From Mycolicibacter heraklionensis (GTDB lineage: Bacteria; Actinomycetota; Actinomycetes; Mycobacteriales; Mycobacteriaceae): DNA of 64,000 nt. The position numbers and the translations under genes are program-made. The number at the start of each line of letters is the position of its first letter. Position 1 is the stretch's first letter. The DNA is taken from contig NZ_LDPO01000010.1 of the NCBI RefSeq assembly GCF_001021505.1, positions 102,135-166,134 of the forward strand, given 5' to 3'. The notes under the pieces were generated by a model that ran no database searches, had not been told where the DNA came from, and saw only the letters and a program-made list of their open reading frames with translations. This document shows, in pieces, positions 38,294 through 46,133 of this stretch.

Positions 38294-38479
38294 TCAAGGT
38301 AGTGGATTTTCGGCTTGGTCCTCACCCAAGACCGGTGGGTGATCCGCGCGGTCCGGCAGATAGACGGGTCGGGGTCCTGCTGCCGGCGAATCCCACGGGA
38401 GTCCTCCGCCAGCGGGAGATCGAAGTGGGCCGAGTCCGCCTGCTTTGGTGCTAGGTGAGGGCGGTGCGGCGGCTGGCAT
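38294..38479 (-). pseudogene. short Pro-rich ORF, possible remnant of a secreted toxin gene
   Basis: A 61-codon frame whose ATG directly follows the TAG of the EspC-like gene. It is proline/alanine/glycine-rich (PAAAPPSPSTKAGG, RPVYLPDRADHPPVLGED), like the linker regions of type VII secretion effectors, and stops just before the candidate immunity gene. No toxin domain remains. It may be a deletion derivative or a chance frame. Confidence 0.4.
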
Positions 38480-38791
38480 CTAACACACCCGCGGCGGGCT
38501 AACCGCTCCCATGCGGGCTGCGGCCTCGGTCTCGTTCGCGGCGTATCCCCGTGCGGCGTCGGCGAGTTTGGCGGCGGTGGTATGCACTCTCGCCGTGTTG
38601 GTGCTGGCCGTTACCACCGCGGCGTTTACGGCGGCAACCGCTGCTGCGCTGGCCAGCGGCGAGGACGATGCCGCGCCCGTCGGAGCCATGTTGGCGGCCA
38701 GCCTGCCAGCAAGAGACTCACACCAACGAGCCTCGGTCTCTAATGCCGCATCGCTGACCTGCAGTGTCTTGGCGATCTGCGGCGGCTGCAT
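38480..38791 (-). CDS. EspC-like (DUF2580) type VII secretion substrate
   Basis: A 103-residue helical-hairpin protein (LQVSDAALETEARWCESLAGRL…AKLADAARGYAANETEAA). The YAANE near the C terminus fits the YxxxE type VII secretion signal, and the size and alanine-rich second helix match the EspC/DUF2580 group. ATG at 38791 has GAGG 8 nt upstream. Such proteins pair with a secreted effector encoded next to them; here the adjacent ORF is only 61 codons, so the cassette seems broken. Confidence 0.75.
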   Translation of the reverse strand: MQPPQIAKTLQVSDAALETEARWCESLAGRLAANMAPTGAASSSPLASAAAVAAVNAAVVTASTNTARVHTTAAKLADAARGYAANETEAAARMGAVSPPRVC

Positions 38792-38861
38792 GCCCGAAGC
38801 CTCATTCTCGACGCCTGCCTGGCGCACGTCACCGACTCGGCAGGTGACCGCATTCTCCCCA

Positions 38862-39809
38862 TCAGGTGGTTGCGGCGCCCCGGAACGCTTCGCGCAGGCT
38901 CGCGGCATAGTCCGGGCCCTGCCCGGGGGCGGTGATCGCATCCAGCCGGGCGACGGCGTCGTCGCTTAGCACGATGTCGGCCACCTTCATGTTCTCCTCC
39001 AGGTGGGGAAGAGATCCGGTGCCGGGGATCAGCAAGGTGTTCGCCGAGGTGGTCAGCAGCCAAGCCAGCCCGATCTGGGCGGGGGTGGCGCCGACTTCGG
39101 CGGCGACCTCGCGGACGACGGCGTGGTCGGTGACTTTCGGGAAGCCGGGGAACGCCGAGCCGAGCGGGAAGTACGGCACCCAGGCGATGCCTTCGTCGGC
39201 GCAGAAGTCGAGCGCGTCCTCCTGGGTGCGATCGAGCAGGCTGTAGGCGTTCTGCACGCAGACGATGCCGGCCGGCAGGGCTCGCTGGAGCGCTTCCAGT
39301 CCCACGCTGCTGATGCCGATCGCGGCGATCTTGCCCTCGTCGCGCAACGCGATCATCTCGGCCAGCTGGTCGTCGAGGTCGACGTTCTGATCGCCTTCGG
39401 GCGCCGGGGCGGGACCGAGGTCGTAGCGCCGCAGGTTGACCACCGGAACGGTGTCGAGTCCCAGTTGGCGCAGGTCGTTCTCCACGGCGGCGCGGAGCTC
39501 GGCGGGCTTCTGGGCGGCGGTCAGCGGCAATGGGCCGACGCCGGTGTAGGCGGCGCCGACCTTGCTGACGATGACCAGCTCGTCGCGGTAGGGCGCCAGT
39601 GCTTTGCGGATGCGGTGGTTGACCTCGCCACCGGCGTAGAAGGACGCGGTGTCGATGTGGTTGACGCCCAACTCGACCGCGCGGCGCAGGACCGCGATGG
39701 CGTCGTCGGTAGAGATTCTCTCGTCGAGCTGCATGGCGCCGTAGCCGACACGGGCTACGGCCGGTGTGCCGATGCGGCCGAGGCCGCCGGGCTGGAGTTG
39801 GTCGGTCAT
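38862..39809 (-). CDS. aldo/keto reductase
   Basis: A 315-residue (beta/alpha)8 oxidoreductase of the AKR superfamily: GYGAMQL, NHIDTASFYAGGEVNHRIRKAL with the catalytic Asp/Tyr, then VSKVG for the catalytic lysine and LIPGTGSLPHLEENM for NADPH binding. It is divergent from a TetR gene with paired palindromes between them. A partial paralogue lies at 36839-36976. Confidence 0.93.
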   Translation of the reverse strand: MTDQLQPGGLGRIGTPAVARVGYGAMQLDERISTDDAIAVLRRAVELGVNHIDTASFYAGGEVNHRIRKALAPYRDELVIVSKVGAAYTGVGPLPLTAAQKPAELRAAVENDLRQLGLDTVPVVNLRRYDLGPAPAPEGDQNVDLDDQLAEMIALRDEGKIAAIGISSVGLEALQRALPAGIVCVQNAYSLLDRTQEDALDFCADEGIAWVPYFPLGSAFPGFPKVTDHAVVREVAAEVGATPAQIGLAWLLTTSANTLLIPGTGSLPHLEENMKVADIVLSDDAVARLDAITAPGQGPDYAASLREAFRGAATT

Positions 39810-39839
39810 GGTGCTCCTCGTGAGACACTGGTACAGATG

Positions 39840-39887
39840 CGGAGGACCCTCCGTTTAGGTAGCGTAACAGAAACGGAGGTTCCTCCG
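39840..39887. promoter_or_regulatory. paired TetR operators between AKR and TetR genes
   Basis: Two perfect 14-bp palindromes, CGGAGGACCCTCCG (39840-39853) and CGGAGGTTCCTCCG (39874-39887), share identical arms, centres 34 bp apart. The second contains the ribosome binding site (GGAGG) of the TetR gene, so repressor binding would cover it. They lie in the divergent promoter region and probably bind the adjacent TetR. Confidence 0.85.
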
Positions 39888-39889
39888 CT

Positions 39890-40438
39890 TTGGCTGGGAG
39901 ATCCGATGCCCGCCGCAACCGAGAGCGGCTGTTGGCGGCCGCCGCCGCAGCGTTCGGCGGCTCCGACGGGAGTCCGGTTCCGCTGGAATCGATCGCGCGC
40001 GACGCCGGTGTCGGCATCGGCACGCTCTACCGGCACTTTCCCAGCCGCGAGGCACTGGTCGAGGCCGTCTATCGCGTTGAACTGGGCGACGTCGCGGCCG
40101 TCGCCGAACAGCTGGTCACCCGCCACCCGCCGAAGGTGGCGCTGCGGCGCTGGATGGACCGCTACGCCGGTTTCGTGGCGGCCAAGCGGGGGATGGCCGA
40201 GTCGTTGCGTGCCATGGTCGAGTCTGGCGCGATGGAGCCCAACGAGACGCGCGAGCGCATCGTCGGCGCGGTCGATCTGCTGCTGCGGGCCGGCGCGCAG
40301 GACGGCAGCTTGCGCGCTGATGTGCGCGCTGACGACGTCGTGTCGAGCCTGATCGGCATCTTCTTGACCAGCGGCTCACCCGAGCAGACCGGGCGGCTGT
40401 TGGATCTTTTGGTCGCCGGAGTGGCGGCCACCGGCTGA
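39890..40438 (+). CDS. TetR-family regulator of the aldo/keto reductase
   Basis: A 182-residue TetR protein with the HTH at about residues 30-55 (VPLESIARDAGVGIGTLYRHFPSREALVEAVY). The start is a TTG at 39890, ten bases after GGAGG. It is divergent from the AKR gene and should repress both through the paired CGGAGGnnCCTCCG sites. Confidence 0.9.
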   Translation: MAGRSDARRNRERLLAAAAAAFGGSDGSPVPLESIARDAGVGIGTLYRHFPSREALVEAVYRVELGDVAAVAEQLVTRHPPKVALRRWMDRYAGFVAAKRGMAESLRAMVESGAMEPNETRERIVGAVDLLLRAGAQDGSLRADVRADDVVSSLIGIFLTSGSPEQTGRLLDLLVAGVAATG

Positions 40439-40517
40439 CCCGGTGGTTCAGCGAGGCTCGACGAAGGAGAGGCGAAGCTGGGACCGCCGCTTGACCAAGC
40501 TGTCTACCGTGGAGTCG

Positions 40518-41354
40518 ATGACCATCGACGTGTGGATGCAGCACCCGACCCGGCGGTTCCTCGACCACGACATGTTGGCGTCCCTGCGACGCTGGACGGG
40601 CGGGGCGATGCCCGACGAGGAGATCCCCATCGAGGCCACCGTGTCGGCGATGGACGCCGCGGGCGTGGATTTCGGACTGCTCAGTGCGTGGCGCGGCCCC
40701 AACGGCATGGAACTGGTCTCCAACGAGGAAGTTGCCGGCTGGGTCCGAGCGCATCCGAGCCGGTTCGCCGGTTTGGCCACCGTCGATCTCGATCGCCCGA
40801 TGGAAGCGGTGCGTGAACTGCGGCGCCGGGTGCGCGACGACGGATTCGTCGGGCTGCGCGTGGTGCCCTGGTTGTGGAATGCACCTCCCACCGATCGTCG
40901 CTACTATCCGCTGTTCGCCGAGTGCGTGGAACTCGGCGTCCCGTTCTGCACCCAGGTGGGGCATACCGGCCCGCTGCGGCCGTCGGAAACCGGTCGCCCG
41001 ATTCCCTACATCGACCAAGTGGCACTGGACTTTCCCGAACTGACGATCGTGTGCGGACACGTCGGCTATCCGTGGACCGAGGAGATGGTCGCGGTGGCCC
41101 GCAAGCATGAGAACGTCTACATCGACACCTCGGCCTACACCACCAAGCGGCTTCCCGATGAGCTGATCCGGTTCATGAGGACCCGAACCGGGCAGCGAAA
41201 AGTGTTGTTCGGCACCAACTATCCGATGATCATGCACGCCCACGCGCTCGACGGTCTGGACGATCTCGGGCTCGATGACGCGGCCCGCGCGGACTATTTG
41301 GGTGGGAATGCCGAGCGGGTGTTCAAGCTGGGTGGCGGTCAGGCGGGCGAGTAG
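40518..41354 (+). CDS. amidohydrolase-2 family protein
   Basis: A 278-residue metal-dependent TIM-barrel hydrolase of the amidohydrolase 2 type (related to decarboxylases such as ACMSD). It begins TIDVWMQHPTRRFL, without the usual HxH. CTQVGHTGPL, VCGHVGYPW and FGTNYPMI are the later conserved segments with metal-binding residues. ATG 40518 is chosen; GTG 40509 is possible. The missing HxH near the N terminus may mean altered metal binding. The substrate is unknown. Confidence 0.8.
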   Translation: MTIDVWMQHPTRRFLDHDMLASLRRWTGGAMPDEEIPIEATVSAMDAAGVDFGLLSAWRGPNGMELVSNEEVAGWVRAHPSRFAGLATVDLDRPMEAVRELRRRVRDDGFVGLRVVPWLWNAPPTDRRYYPLFAECVELGVPFCTQVGHTGPLRPSETGRPIPYIDQVALDFPELTIVCGHVGYPWTEEMVAVARKHENVYIDTSAYTTKRLPDELIRFMRTRTGQRKVLFGTNYPMIMHAHALDGLDDLGLDDAARADYLGGNAERVFKLGGGQAGE

Positions 41355-41450
41355 CTCGCAGCCAGTCACCTGCACGGCAGTGCAGGTGACTGGCGGTAAT
41401 TGCGGTTAACTTGCTAGCTTTTGCTCGGGGCTCCGACGGGAGGTGTGAGC

Positions 41451-41789
41451 ATGGCTTCGGCGCCGACTGATCCCGCCATAATCTCAGTGCAACCAGCCCT
41501 GCTTGATACCCACGCCTCGCGGGTGGCCGACGCGACCGATGTGGCGAACACATTCTCGGCCCGGCACGCCGGCTACCTGGGCGAATGCGCCACGGCGTGG
41601 GCCGGAAGCTCGGCGGATGCCCTGGCTGAGTTGGTCGCGCACTGGGAGGCGGCCGATGCTGGGTTGCACGGGCGGGTGAGCGCGTTCTCCGAAGCCATGC
41701 GTGAGGGCGGTCGTCGCTATACGGCGATGGAGCAGGAGCACGCCAGGACGTTCACCGCGCTCGTTCCCAAAGGAACCGGCGCTTCGTAG
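41451..41789 (+). CDS. WXG100-type ESX partner protein
   Basis: A 112-residue helical-hairpin protein with W50-A-G52 in the turn and Y90-T-A-M-E94, a YxxxE signal, so it fits the WXG100/type VII secretion architecture. ATG 41451 has GGGAGG about 8 nt upstream. It stops 3 bp before a large effector gene whose N terminus also has a WxG hairpin, so the two products probably form a secreted heterodimer, as with LXG toxins or CpnT-type systems. Confidence 0.82.
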   Translation: MASAPTDPAIISVQPALLDTHASRVADATDVANTFSARHAGYLGECATAWAGSSADALAELVAHWEAADAGLHGRVSAFSEAMREGGRRYTAMEQEHARTFTALVPKGTGAS

Positions 41790-41792
41790 CGC

Positions 41793-43424
41793 ATGACGAT
41801 CACCACCGACGGCATCGAGAAGTGGAATCTCGAAACCCTGGACACGGCATTCGAGATCGCCACGGAACGCTCCATGCGTAAGGCCGACTTCGGCGGGGCA
41901 TTAGGCGACGCCGGCAACGGGCTCAAGGACTGGGAGGGCCACGGCGGCGATGCCTTCCGCCGCGAGTTGGGCAAACACCGCGCTGACATCACCGATCACC
42001 AGACAGAGGCAACCGCGATTGCCAACGCCTTCCATGCCGCACGAGGGGAGGTCGCTGCCTGCAAGGCGGAATGGGCATCCATCAAATCAACTGCGGCAAG
42101 CAATAACTGGTCCATCAGTTCCGATGGATGGTTGAGTGGCCAGGTCGCCGACAAGAAGCGTAACGACTTCGATGCCCTGCAAAGTCGGCTGACCAAGCTG
42201 ATGGCCGACGCCAGCAGGACCGACCAGGATCTGGCCACAGCCATCCGGGCAGTGGTCGGCGACACCAAAGTCAACGCGGACGGTCGCGCGATATTCGGCC
42301 CGCCGATGCCGCAACGGGAGGCTGGCGCATCCGGTGGTGCGGCGGCCGGAAGCCTGCCGTGGCTGCTGAATCAGACGCGGCAGGGCGGGGGCTCGGTCCC
42401 TCAAGTGCCGTCGAATCTTAAGGACGCAGAGTCCTTCAAAGTCCTGGCCCGGCAGGTGCTGACGAATGACGGCGTACCACCGGATCAGATCGAGGCGCGG
42501 ATCAACGCGGCCGTGGTCGCCGCCCAGCAGCCGCTGCCGCGCTATATCCCCCCGGAAACGCAGCGGGCCGCGGCACCCGGCTACGGCGACGGACTCGGTG
42601 ACCGTTGGAGAGCCACCGAACAAGCCGTCAAGAATCTGCTGGGTCAGGGTGGGCCGGGCGCCCCGGGTGTTCGGCAATCCTGGGGCGGAATGGCCAAGGG
42701 CGTGGGTAGTGCCTTCATGAACCCCGTCGGTGTCGGCATGGAGGACATCAAACGGGCAATGAACGCGCCCAGTCTGCCCTACTTCCTGGGGGAGAAGACC
42801 TTCGATGTCGGCGCCACCGCAGTCGCCGCGCCGTTCGGCGGGGAAGGTGCGATGGTCCGGGCGGGGCTTAGCGAGGCGCTCGAAACCGGGCCGGCATTCT
42901 CGCGATATGCGGCCATCGGCCTCGATTCCGCTGCAACTTATGACGCGTGGGCAGAAGCCACGGCCATGGACCTCAACCAGGCTGCTGCGAACGGCGTACC
43001 TACAGCCGGGCTCAGTCAGCAAGTTGCCGCCATGTCCACCCACTATGTGGGCGAATTTCCAGACCGAGTGGTTCTGGGCAGGTTCGATGGCCAAGCCGGT
43101 GGTTACATCGGCGAGGCCAGAGCCAACGGCGGAATCTACTTCGACACTGGTGATCCAACCTGGACTGCTCTTACCAGTGGACTGGCTGAGGTGCCGGCAA
43201 AGCACCTGGCATGGCAGCCGAATGCGGCGTTCCTCCGCCAGCAAATGGAGGAGCGGGTACCACGTTTTGAATACCGCCTACCGGATGGCTTCAGCAGCGT
43301 TGACGAACTTGCGCACGTCCGTCGGGAAACCTTCTCGGCGTTCGAGATCAATTACATGGACCAGAACGCAGCGGCGTTCGGATATGAACGTGTCGGAAAT
43401 TCCTGGATCTACGGAGGTGAATAA
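41793..43424 (+). CDS. WXG-fused type VII secretion effector with C-terminal toxin-like domain
   Basis: 543 residues. The N-terminal about 160 residues form a helical WXG-like domain (DWEGHGGDAFRREL, W47-G49) without its own YxxxE. A linker and middle region (about 165-390) contain proline/glycine stretches and amphipathic segments. The last about 120 residues are a compact domain (DRVVLGRFDGQAGGYIGEA, ANGGIYFDTGDPTW, FLRQQMEERVPRF, FSAFEINYMDQNAAAFGY). The layout (WXG partner, long effector, small downstream genes) is that of polymorphic toxins exported by ESX. The end recalls VLG…YFD…W…GY toxin tails, but I cannot name the activity; it does not look like the TNT NADase. Confidence 0.75.
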   Translation: MTITTDGIEKWNLETLDTAFEIATERSMRKADFGGALGDAGNGLKDWEGHGGDAFRRELGKHRADITDHQTEATAIANAFHAARGEVAACKAEWASIKSTAASNNWSISSDGWLSGQVADKKRNDFDALQSRLTKLMADASRTDQDLATAIRAVVGDTKVNADGRAIFGPPMPQREAGASGGAAAGSLPWLLNQTRQGGGSVPQVPSNLKDAESFKVLARQVLTNDGVPPDQIEARINAAVVAAQQPLPRYIPPETQRAAAPGYGDGLGDRWRATEQAVKNLLGQGGPGAPGVRQSWGGMAKGVGSAFMNPVGVGMEDIKRAMNAPSLPYFLGEKTFDVGATAVAAPFGGEGAMVRAGLSEALETGPAFSRYAAIGLDSAATYDAWAEATAMDLNQAAANGVPTAGLSQQVAAMSTHYVGEFPDRVVLGRFDGQAGGYIGEARANGGIYFDTGDPTWTALTSGLAEVPAKHLAWQPNAAFLRQQMEERVPRFEYRLPDGFSSVDELAHVRRETFSAFEINYMDQNAAAFGYERVGNSWIYGGE

Positions 43425-43430
43425 GCGACT

Positions 43431-43820
43431 ATGAGCTCCGGCGAAGCGGAACGTCAGATGGCCCCGCTATTGGCGGCCCACGGCTTCCATCTTGACGCGG
43501 TTGAGTCTGATCTCGTATACGGTGAGCGCCCAGCATGGGCAGTGTTCTACCGCGCGCCAGATTGTAAACTTCAAGTTTGCTGGTCAGCTCGCGAGGGCGG
43601 GGCAGACTTCATGCTGGCACCGTTAGACGCACCGAATGAGTTCGGGCTGGTGAACCAGTCGAAGAAGTGGCGCTTTATGTTGGCCCTTAGTGATACTAAC
43701 GACGAACTAGGGTTGCCGCCCCTGGCAGGAGGGGACGATGCGCTATGGGCTTGGAGGAAAGCGTTGTTTGACACTCATATCGAAGCAGCGCGTGCTGCGC
43801 TATTGTCCCGTGATCGCTAG
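43431..43820 (+). CDS. candidate immunity protein 1
   Basis: A 129-residue soluble, acidic protein (GEAERQMAPLLAAHGFHLDAVESDLVYGERPAWAVFYRAP…) beginning 6 bp after the effector stop. No family is recognised. Its position directly after a toxin-like gene, small size and lack of signal peptide fit a cytoplasmic immunity protein that binds the effector's C-terminal domain. Confidence 0.68.
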   Translation: MSSGEAERQMAPLLAAHGFHLDAVESDLVYGERPAWAVFYRAPDCKLQVCWSAREGGADFMLAPLDAPNEFGLVNQSKKWRFMLALSDTNDELGLPPLAGGDDALWAWRKALFDTHIEAARAALLSRDR

Positions 43821-43826
43821 TGGTTC

Positions 43827-44123
43827 ATGAGTGTGGACGAGCCCTCGGGCGATAAGTCCAGGGAACTGCAGATTGAGATCGATCGGTTGTCGGCGGAGTT
43901 CGGCGTCCGCTCCATGCCGATCGGGATGCGGACCAACGACGGGCTCAATATCTTCGTGGATGACGACGGTGCCTATCGCTTTGCTTTCTACGAACGTGGA
44001 AAGCTCGGGTTTGACCGGGGGCGCTGGGCTAAGAGGCGAGTCCGGCAACTTGCCGAGATGTTTCGTAACTGGAAGAAGCCGGAGGATATCGTATTACTTC
44101 CTGACATCGGTGAACCGTTGTGA
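43827..44123 (+). CDS. candidate immunity protein 2
   Basis: A 98-residue soluble protein (LNIFVDDDGAYRFAFYERGKLGFDRGRWAKRRVRQLAEMF). The DGxYRFxxxERG pattern recalls small immunity families of actinobacterial polymorphic toxins (Imm61-like), a weak resemblance only. It starts 6 bp after the preceding gene, in the same operon. The frame remains open for 63 codons after the TGA at 44121-44123. Confidence 0.66.
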   Translation: MSVDEPSGDKSRELQIEIDRLSAEFGVRSMPIGMRTNDGLNIFVDDDGAYRFAFYERGKLGFDRGRWAKRRVRQLAEMFRNWKKPEDIVLLPDIGEPL

Positions 44124-44316
44124 CCGATTGGGAAGTTAAATCCAGAGAGCTTCAGCCGTACCGAAATCCGATCGGTCAACGAGGAGTTTCCCCTCGGGGT
44201 TGCCTTCACCATGGTGGCGGGCACCTCGATCCGCTGCGCAGCTGTGCATCCGACGGTGCTGAGGTGTTCGCCCGCCGACCTAGCGCGCTCTGTCACCGGA
44301 GCGGCACCATAGAACG
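44124..44316 (+). other. intergenic stretch with an open frame but no start
   Basis: About 190 bp between the immunity-type gene and menC. In the frame of the preceding gene it stays open to a TAG at 44310-44312 and reads like protein (ESFSRTEIRSVNEEFPLGVAF…), but has no start codon before an internal ATG near 44210. It may be a remnant. No confident gene. Confidence 0.4.
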
Positions 44317-45273
44317 ATGCCGCCGCCTCTAGACGACATCCTTGACCGCCTACACGTGGTGGCGCTGCCGATGCGCGTCAAGTTCCGTGGCATCACCGTG
44401 CGCGAAGTGGCCCTGATCGACGGCCCGGAAGGCTGGGGAGAGTTCGGCGCGTTCGGCGAATACGCACCGCCCGAGGCGGCGCACTGGTTGGCCGCCGCGC
44501 TGGAGAGCGCCTATTGCGAACTGCCGCAACCCCTGCGCGACCGCATTCCGATCAACGCAACCGTGCCCGCCGTCGACGCCGAGCGGGTTCCCGAGGTGCT
44601 GGCGCGATTCCCGGGCGCGAAAACCGCCAAAGTCAAAGTCGCCGAGCCCGGCCAGACCCTGGCCGACGACGTCGCCCGCGTCGAAGCCGTCCGCGCGCTC
44701 ATCCCGACGGTGCGAGTCGATGCCAATGGCGGTTGGACCCTCGATCAGGCCGTGGAGGCGGCAAAGGCGTTGGGCGCATTGGAATACCTGGAGCAACCCT
44801 GTGCCACCGTCGCCGAACTCGCGGAGCTGCGCCGCCGCATCGACACGCCGGTGGCCGCCGATGAGAGCATCCGCAAAGCCTCCGACCCCCTCGCTGTCAC
44901 GAAAGCCGGCGCCGCCGATATCGCGGTGCTGAAAGTCGCACCCCTGGGCGGCATTTCAGCGCTGTTGAAGATCGCTGATCAGATCGGCATCCCGGTGGTG
45001 GTCTCCAGTGCGATCGACTCGGCGGTCGGTATCGCAACCGGCCTGCGTGCAGCGGCCGCGCTGCCGGAACTGCAGCACGCCTGCGGGCTGGGCACCGGAT
45101 CGCTGTTCGTCGACGATATCGCCGAGACACCGGCGCAAAAGGACGGCTACCTGCCGGTACAGCCCGTCGCTCCGGACCCCGCCCGGCTGCAGGCCCTGGC
45201 CGCTTCGCCGCAGCGACGCCAGTGGTGGATCGACCGGATCAAAGCCTGCCATCGACTGTTGGGTGACCGCTGA
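44317..45273 (+). CDS. menC: o-succinylbenzoate synthase
   Basis: A 318-residue enolase-superfamily enzyme that dehydrates SHCHC to o-succinylbenzoate. The catalytic KxK is KTAKVKV, the metal ligands are in VRVDANGGW (Asp), YLEQPC (Glu) and AADESIRK (Asp), and the second lysine is in AVLKVAPLGG. Corresponds to Rv0553. It is the first core gene after the accessory island. Confidence 0.94.
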   Translation: MPPPLDDILDRLHVVALPMRVKFRGITVREVALIDGPEGWGEFGAFGEYAPPEAAHWLAAALESAYCELPQPLRDRIPINATVPAVDAERVPEVLARFPGAKTAKVKVAEPGQTLADDVARVEAVRALIPTVRVDANGGWTLDQAVEAAKALGALEYLEQPCATVAELAELRRRIDTPVAADESIRKASDPLAVTKAGAADIAVLKVAPLGGISALLKIADQIGIPVVVSSAIDSAVGIATGLRAAAALPELQHACGLGTGSLFVDDIAETPAQKDGYLPVQPVAPDPARLQALAASPQRRQWWIDRIKACHRLLGDR

Positions 45274-45286
45274 ATCGCGCTCGAAC

Positions 45287-45333
45287 GTGCGGTTTAGTGG
45301 GCAAACGGCGCCGAATCGCCCGCTAAACCGCAC
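45287..45333. terminator. hairpin between convergent menC and lipoprotein genes
   Basis: GTGCGGTTTAGTGGGC (45287-45302) pairs with GCCCGCTAAACCGCAC (45318-45333), a 16-bp stem with one G/T mismatch and a 15-nt loop, placed between two convergent stops. On the minus strand it carries the core GCCGAGTGTGCGGTTT, shared with the hairpin at 2502-2561. A bidirectional terminator or a repeated intergenic element. Confidence 0.6.
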
Positions 45334-45372
45334 ACTCGGCGCGATTCACTGCACCGGCTTGCCGCCTAACCC

Positions 45373-46062
45373 TCACACGCTGGGCAGCTGCGCATCGATC
45401 CCGTTGGCGATCGTGACGGCTTCGTCGCTGACGTAGAGCTTGCACGCCAGCACGTCGATCGCAACGTTGTTGGTCACCCGCAGGGCCCGTTGACAAGACC
45501 AGCCTGCGCTGTCGTCCTGGTGCTGGGTCATCCACAGTGTGGAGTCGACGTCGGAGACCGTGTCGAACGTCCAGGACGTGTCGGGGTAGCCGTCCTTGGC
45601 GGTCGCGAATGTCCGCTCGCCGCAGGAGTTCCAACTGCGGGCGGTGGCGCCGAAGAAACTCTGTGCGGCATCTCGGGTGGCGAACACCGTTACGGCCTGA
45701 ATCACGAAGTGGTCTTGTGCGCTCTGGGTGAGGGTTTGGGCGAGGGTCGCTGTCCAGTCCGCGTCGGTGTAGACCTGCTTCTCGACGGGCATCCACGCCG
45801 CCAGGCATCCGTGCTCGGGGAATTGGCGTCCGGAATCGAACATCCGCGTACGGGAGTCTTTGACCCGCATACCGTGGGCGCCCATGATGTCGCTGACGGT
45901 TGCCGCCTTCAACAGCAGCTCCGGCAGCATCGCGGCTGTCACCGGACGGGGCCCGTCCTGGTCGGCCGGCACCGCCACGCCGCCGGTCACCCGGGAACAG
46001 TCCGCCATGACGGTGCTGGCCAGCACCAGCGTACAAGCCAACCCGACGCTCCGTATCCGCAT
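45373..46062 (-). CDS. exported PknH-type sensor-domain protein
   Basis: A 229-residue exported protein. A signal sequence (IRSVGLACTLVLASTVMADC) ends at Cys 22, but Asp at -1 makes the lipobox non-standard. The rest resembles the extracellular PknH-like/sensor domain of mycobacterial lipoproteins, with paired cysteines (HGCLAAW, SWNSCGER, GWSCQRAL, DVLACKLY). ATG 46062 follows GGGGGACGG. A ligand-binding role at the envelope is likely. Confidence 0.8.
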   Translation of the reverse strand: MRIRSVGLACTLVLASTVMADCSRVTGGVAVPADQDGPRPVTAAMLPELLLKAATVSDIMGAHGMRVKDSRTRMFDSGRQFPEHGCLAAWMPVEKQVYTDADWTATLAQTLTQSAQDHFVIQAVTVFATRDAAQSFFGATARSWNSCGERTFATAKDGYPDTSWTFDTVSDVDSTLWMTQHQDDSAGWSCQRALRVTNNVAIDVLACKLYVSDEAVTIANGIDAQLPSV

Positions 46063-46133
46063 CACCGTCCCCCAGCTGCGCAGTTGCGATCCTGACACCA
46101 TAAAGCGTCGAGGGGTCGCGTACCTTCACTCTG

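Noticed and set aside
44120..44332. A 70-codon frame starting at GTG overlapping the last stop of the toxin operon
   Set aside because: Product loses any protein-like character after about 15 residues and overlaps the menC start; another frame here looks more protein-like.
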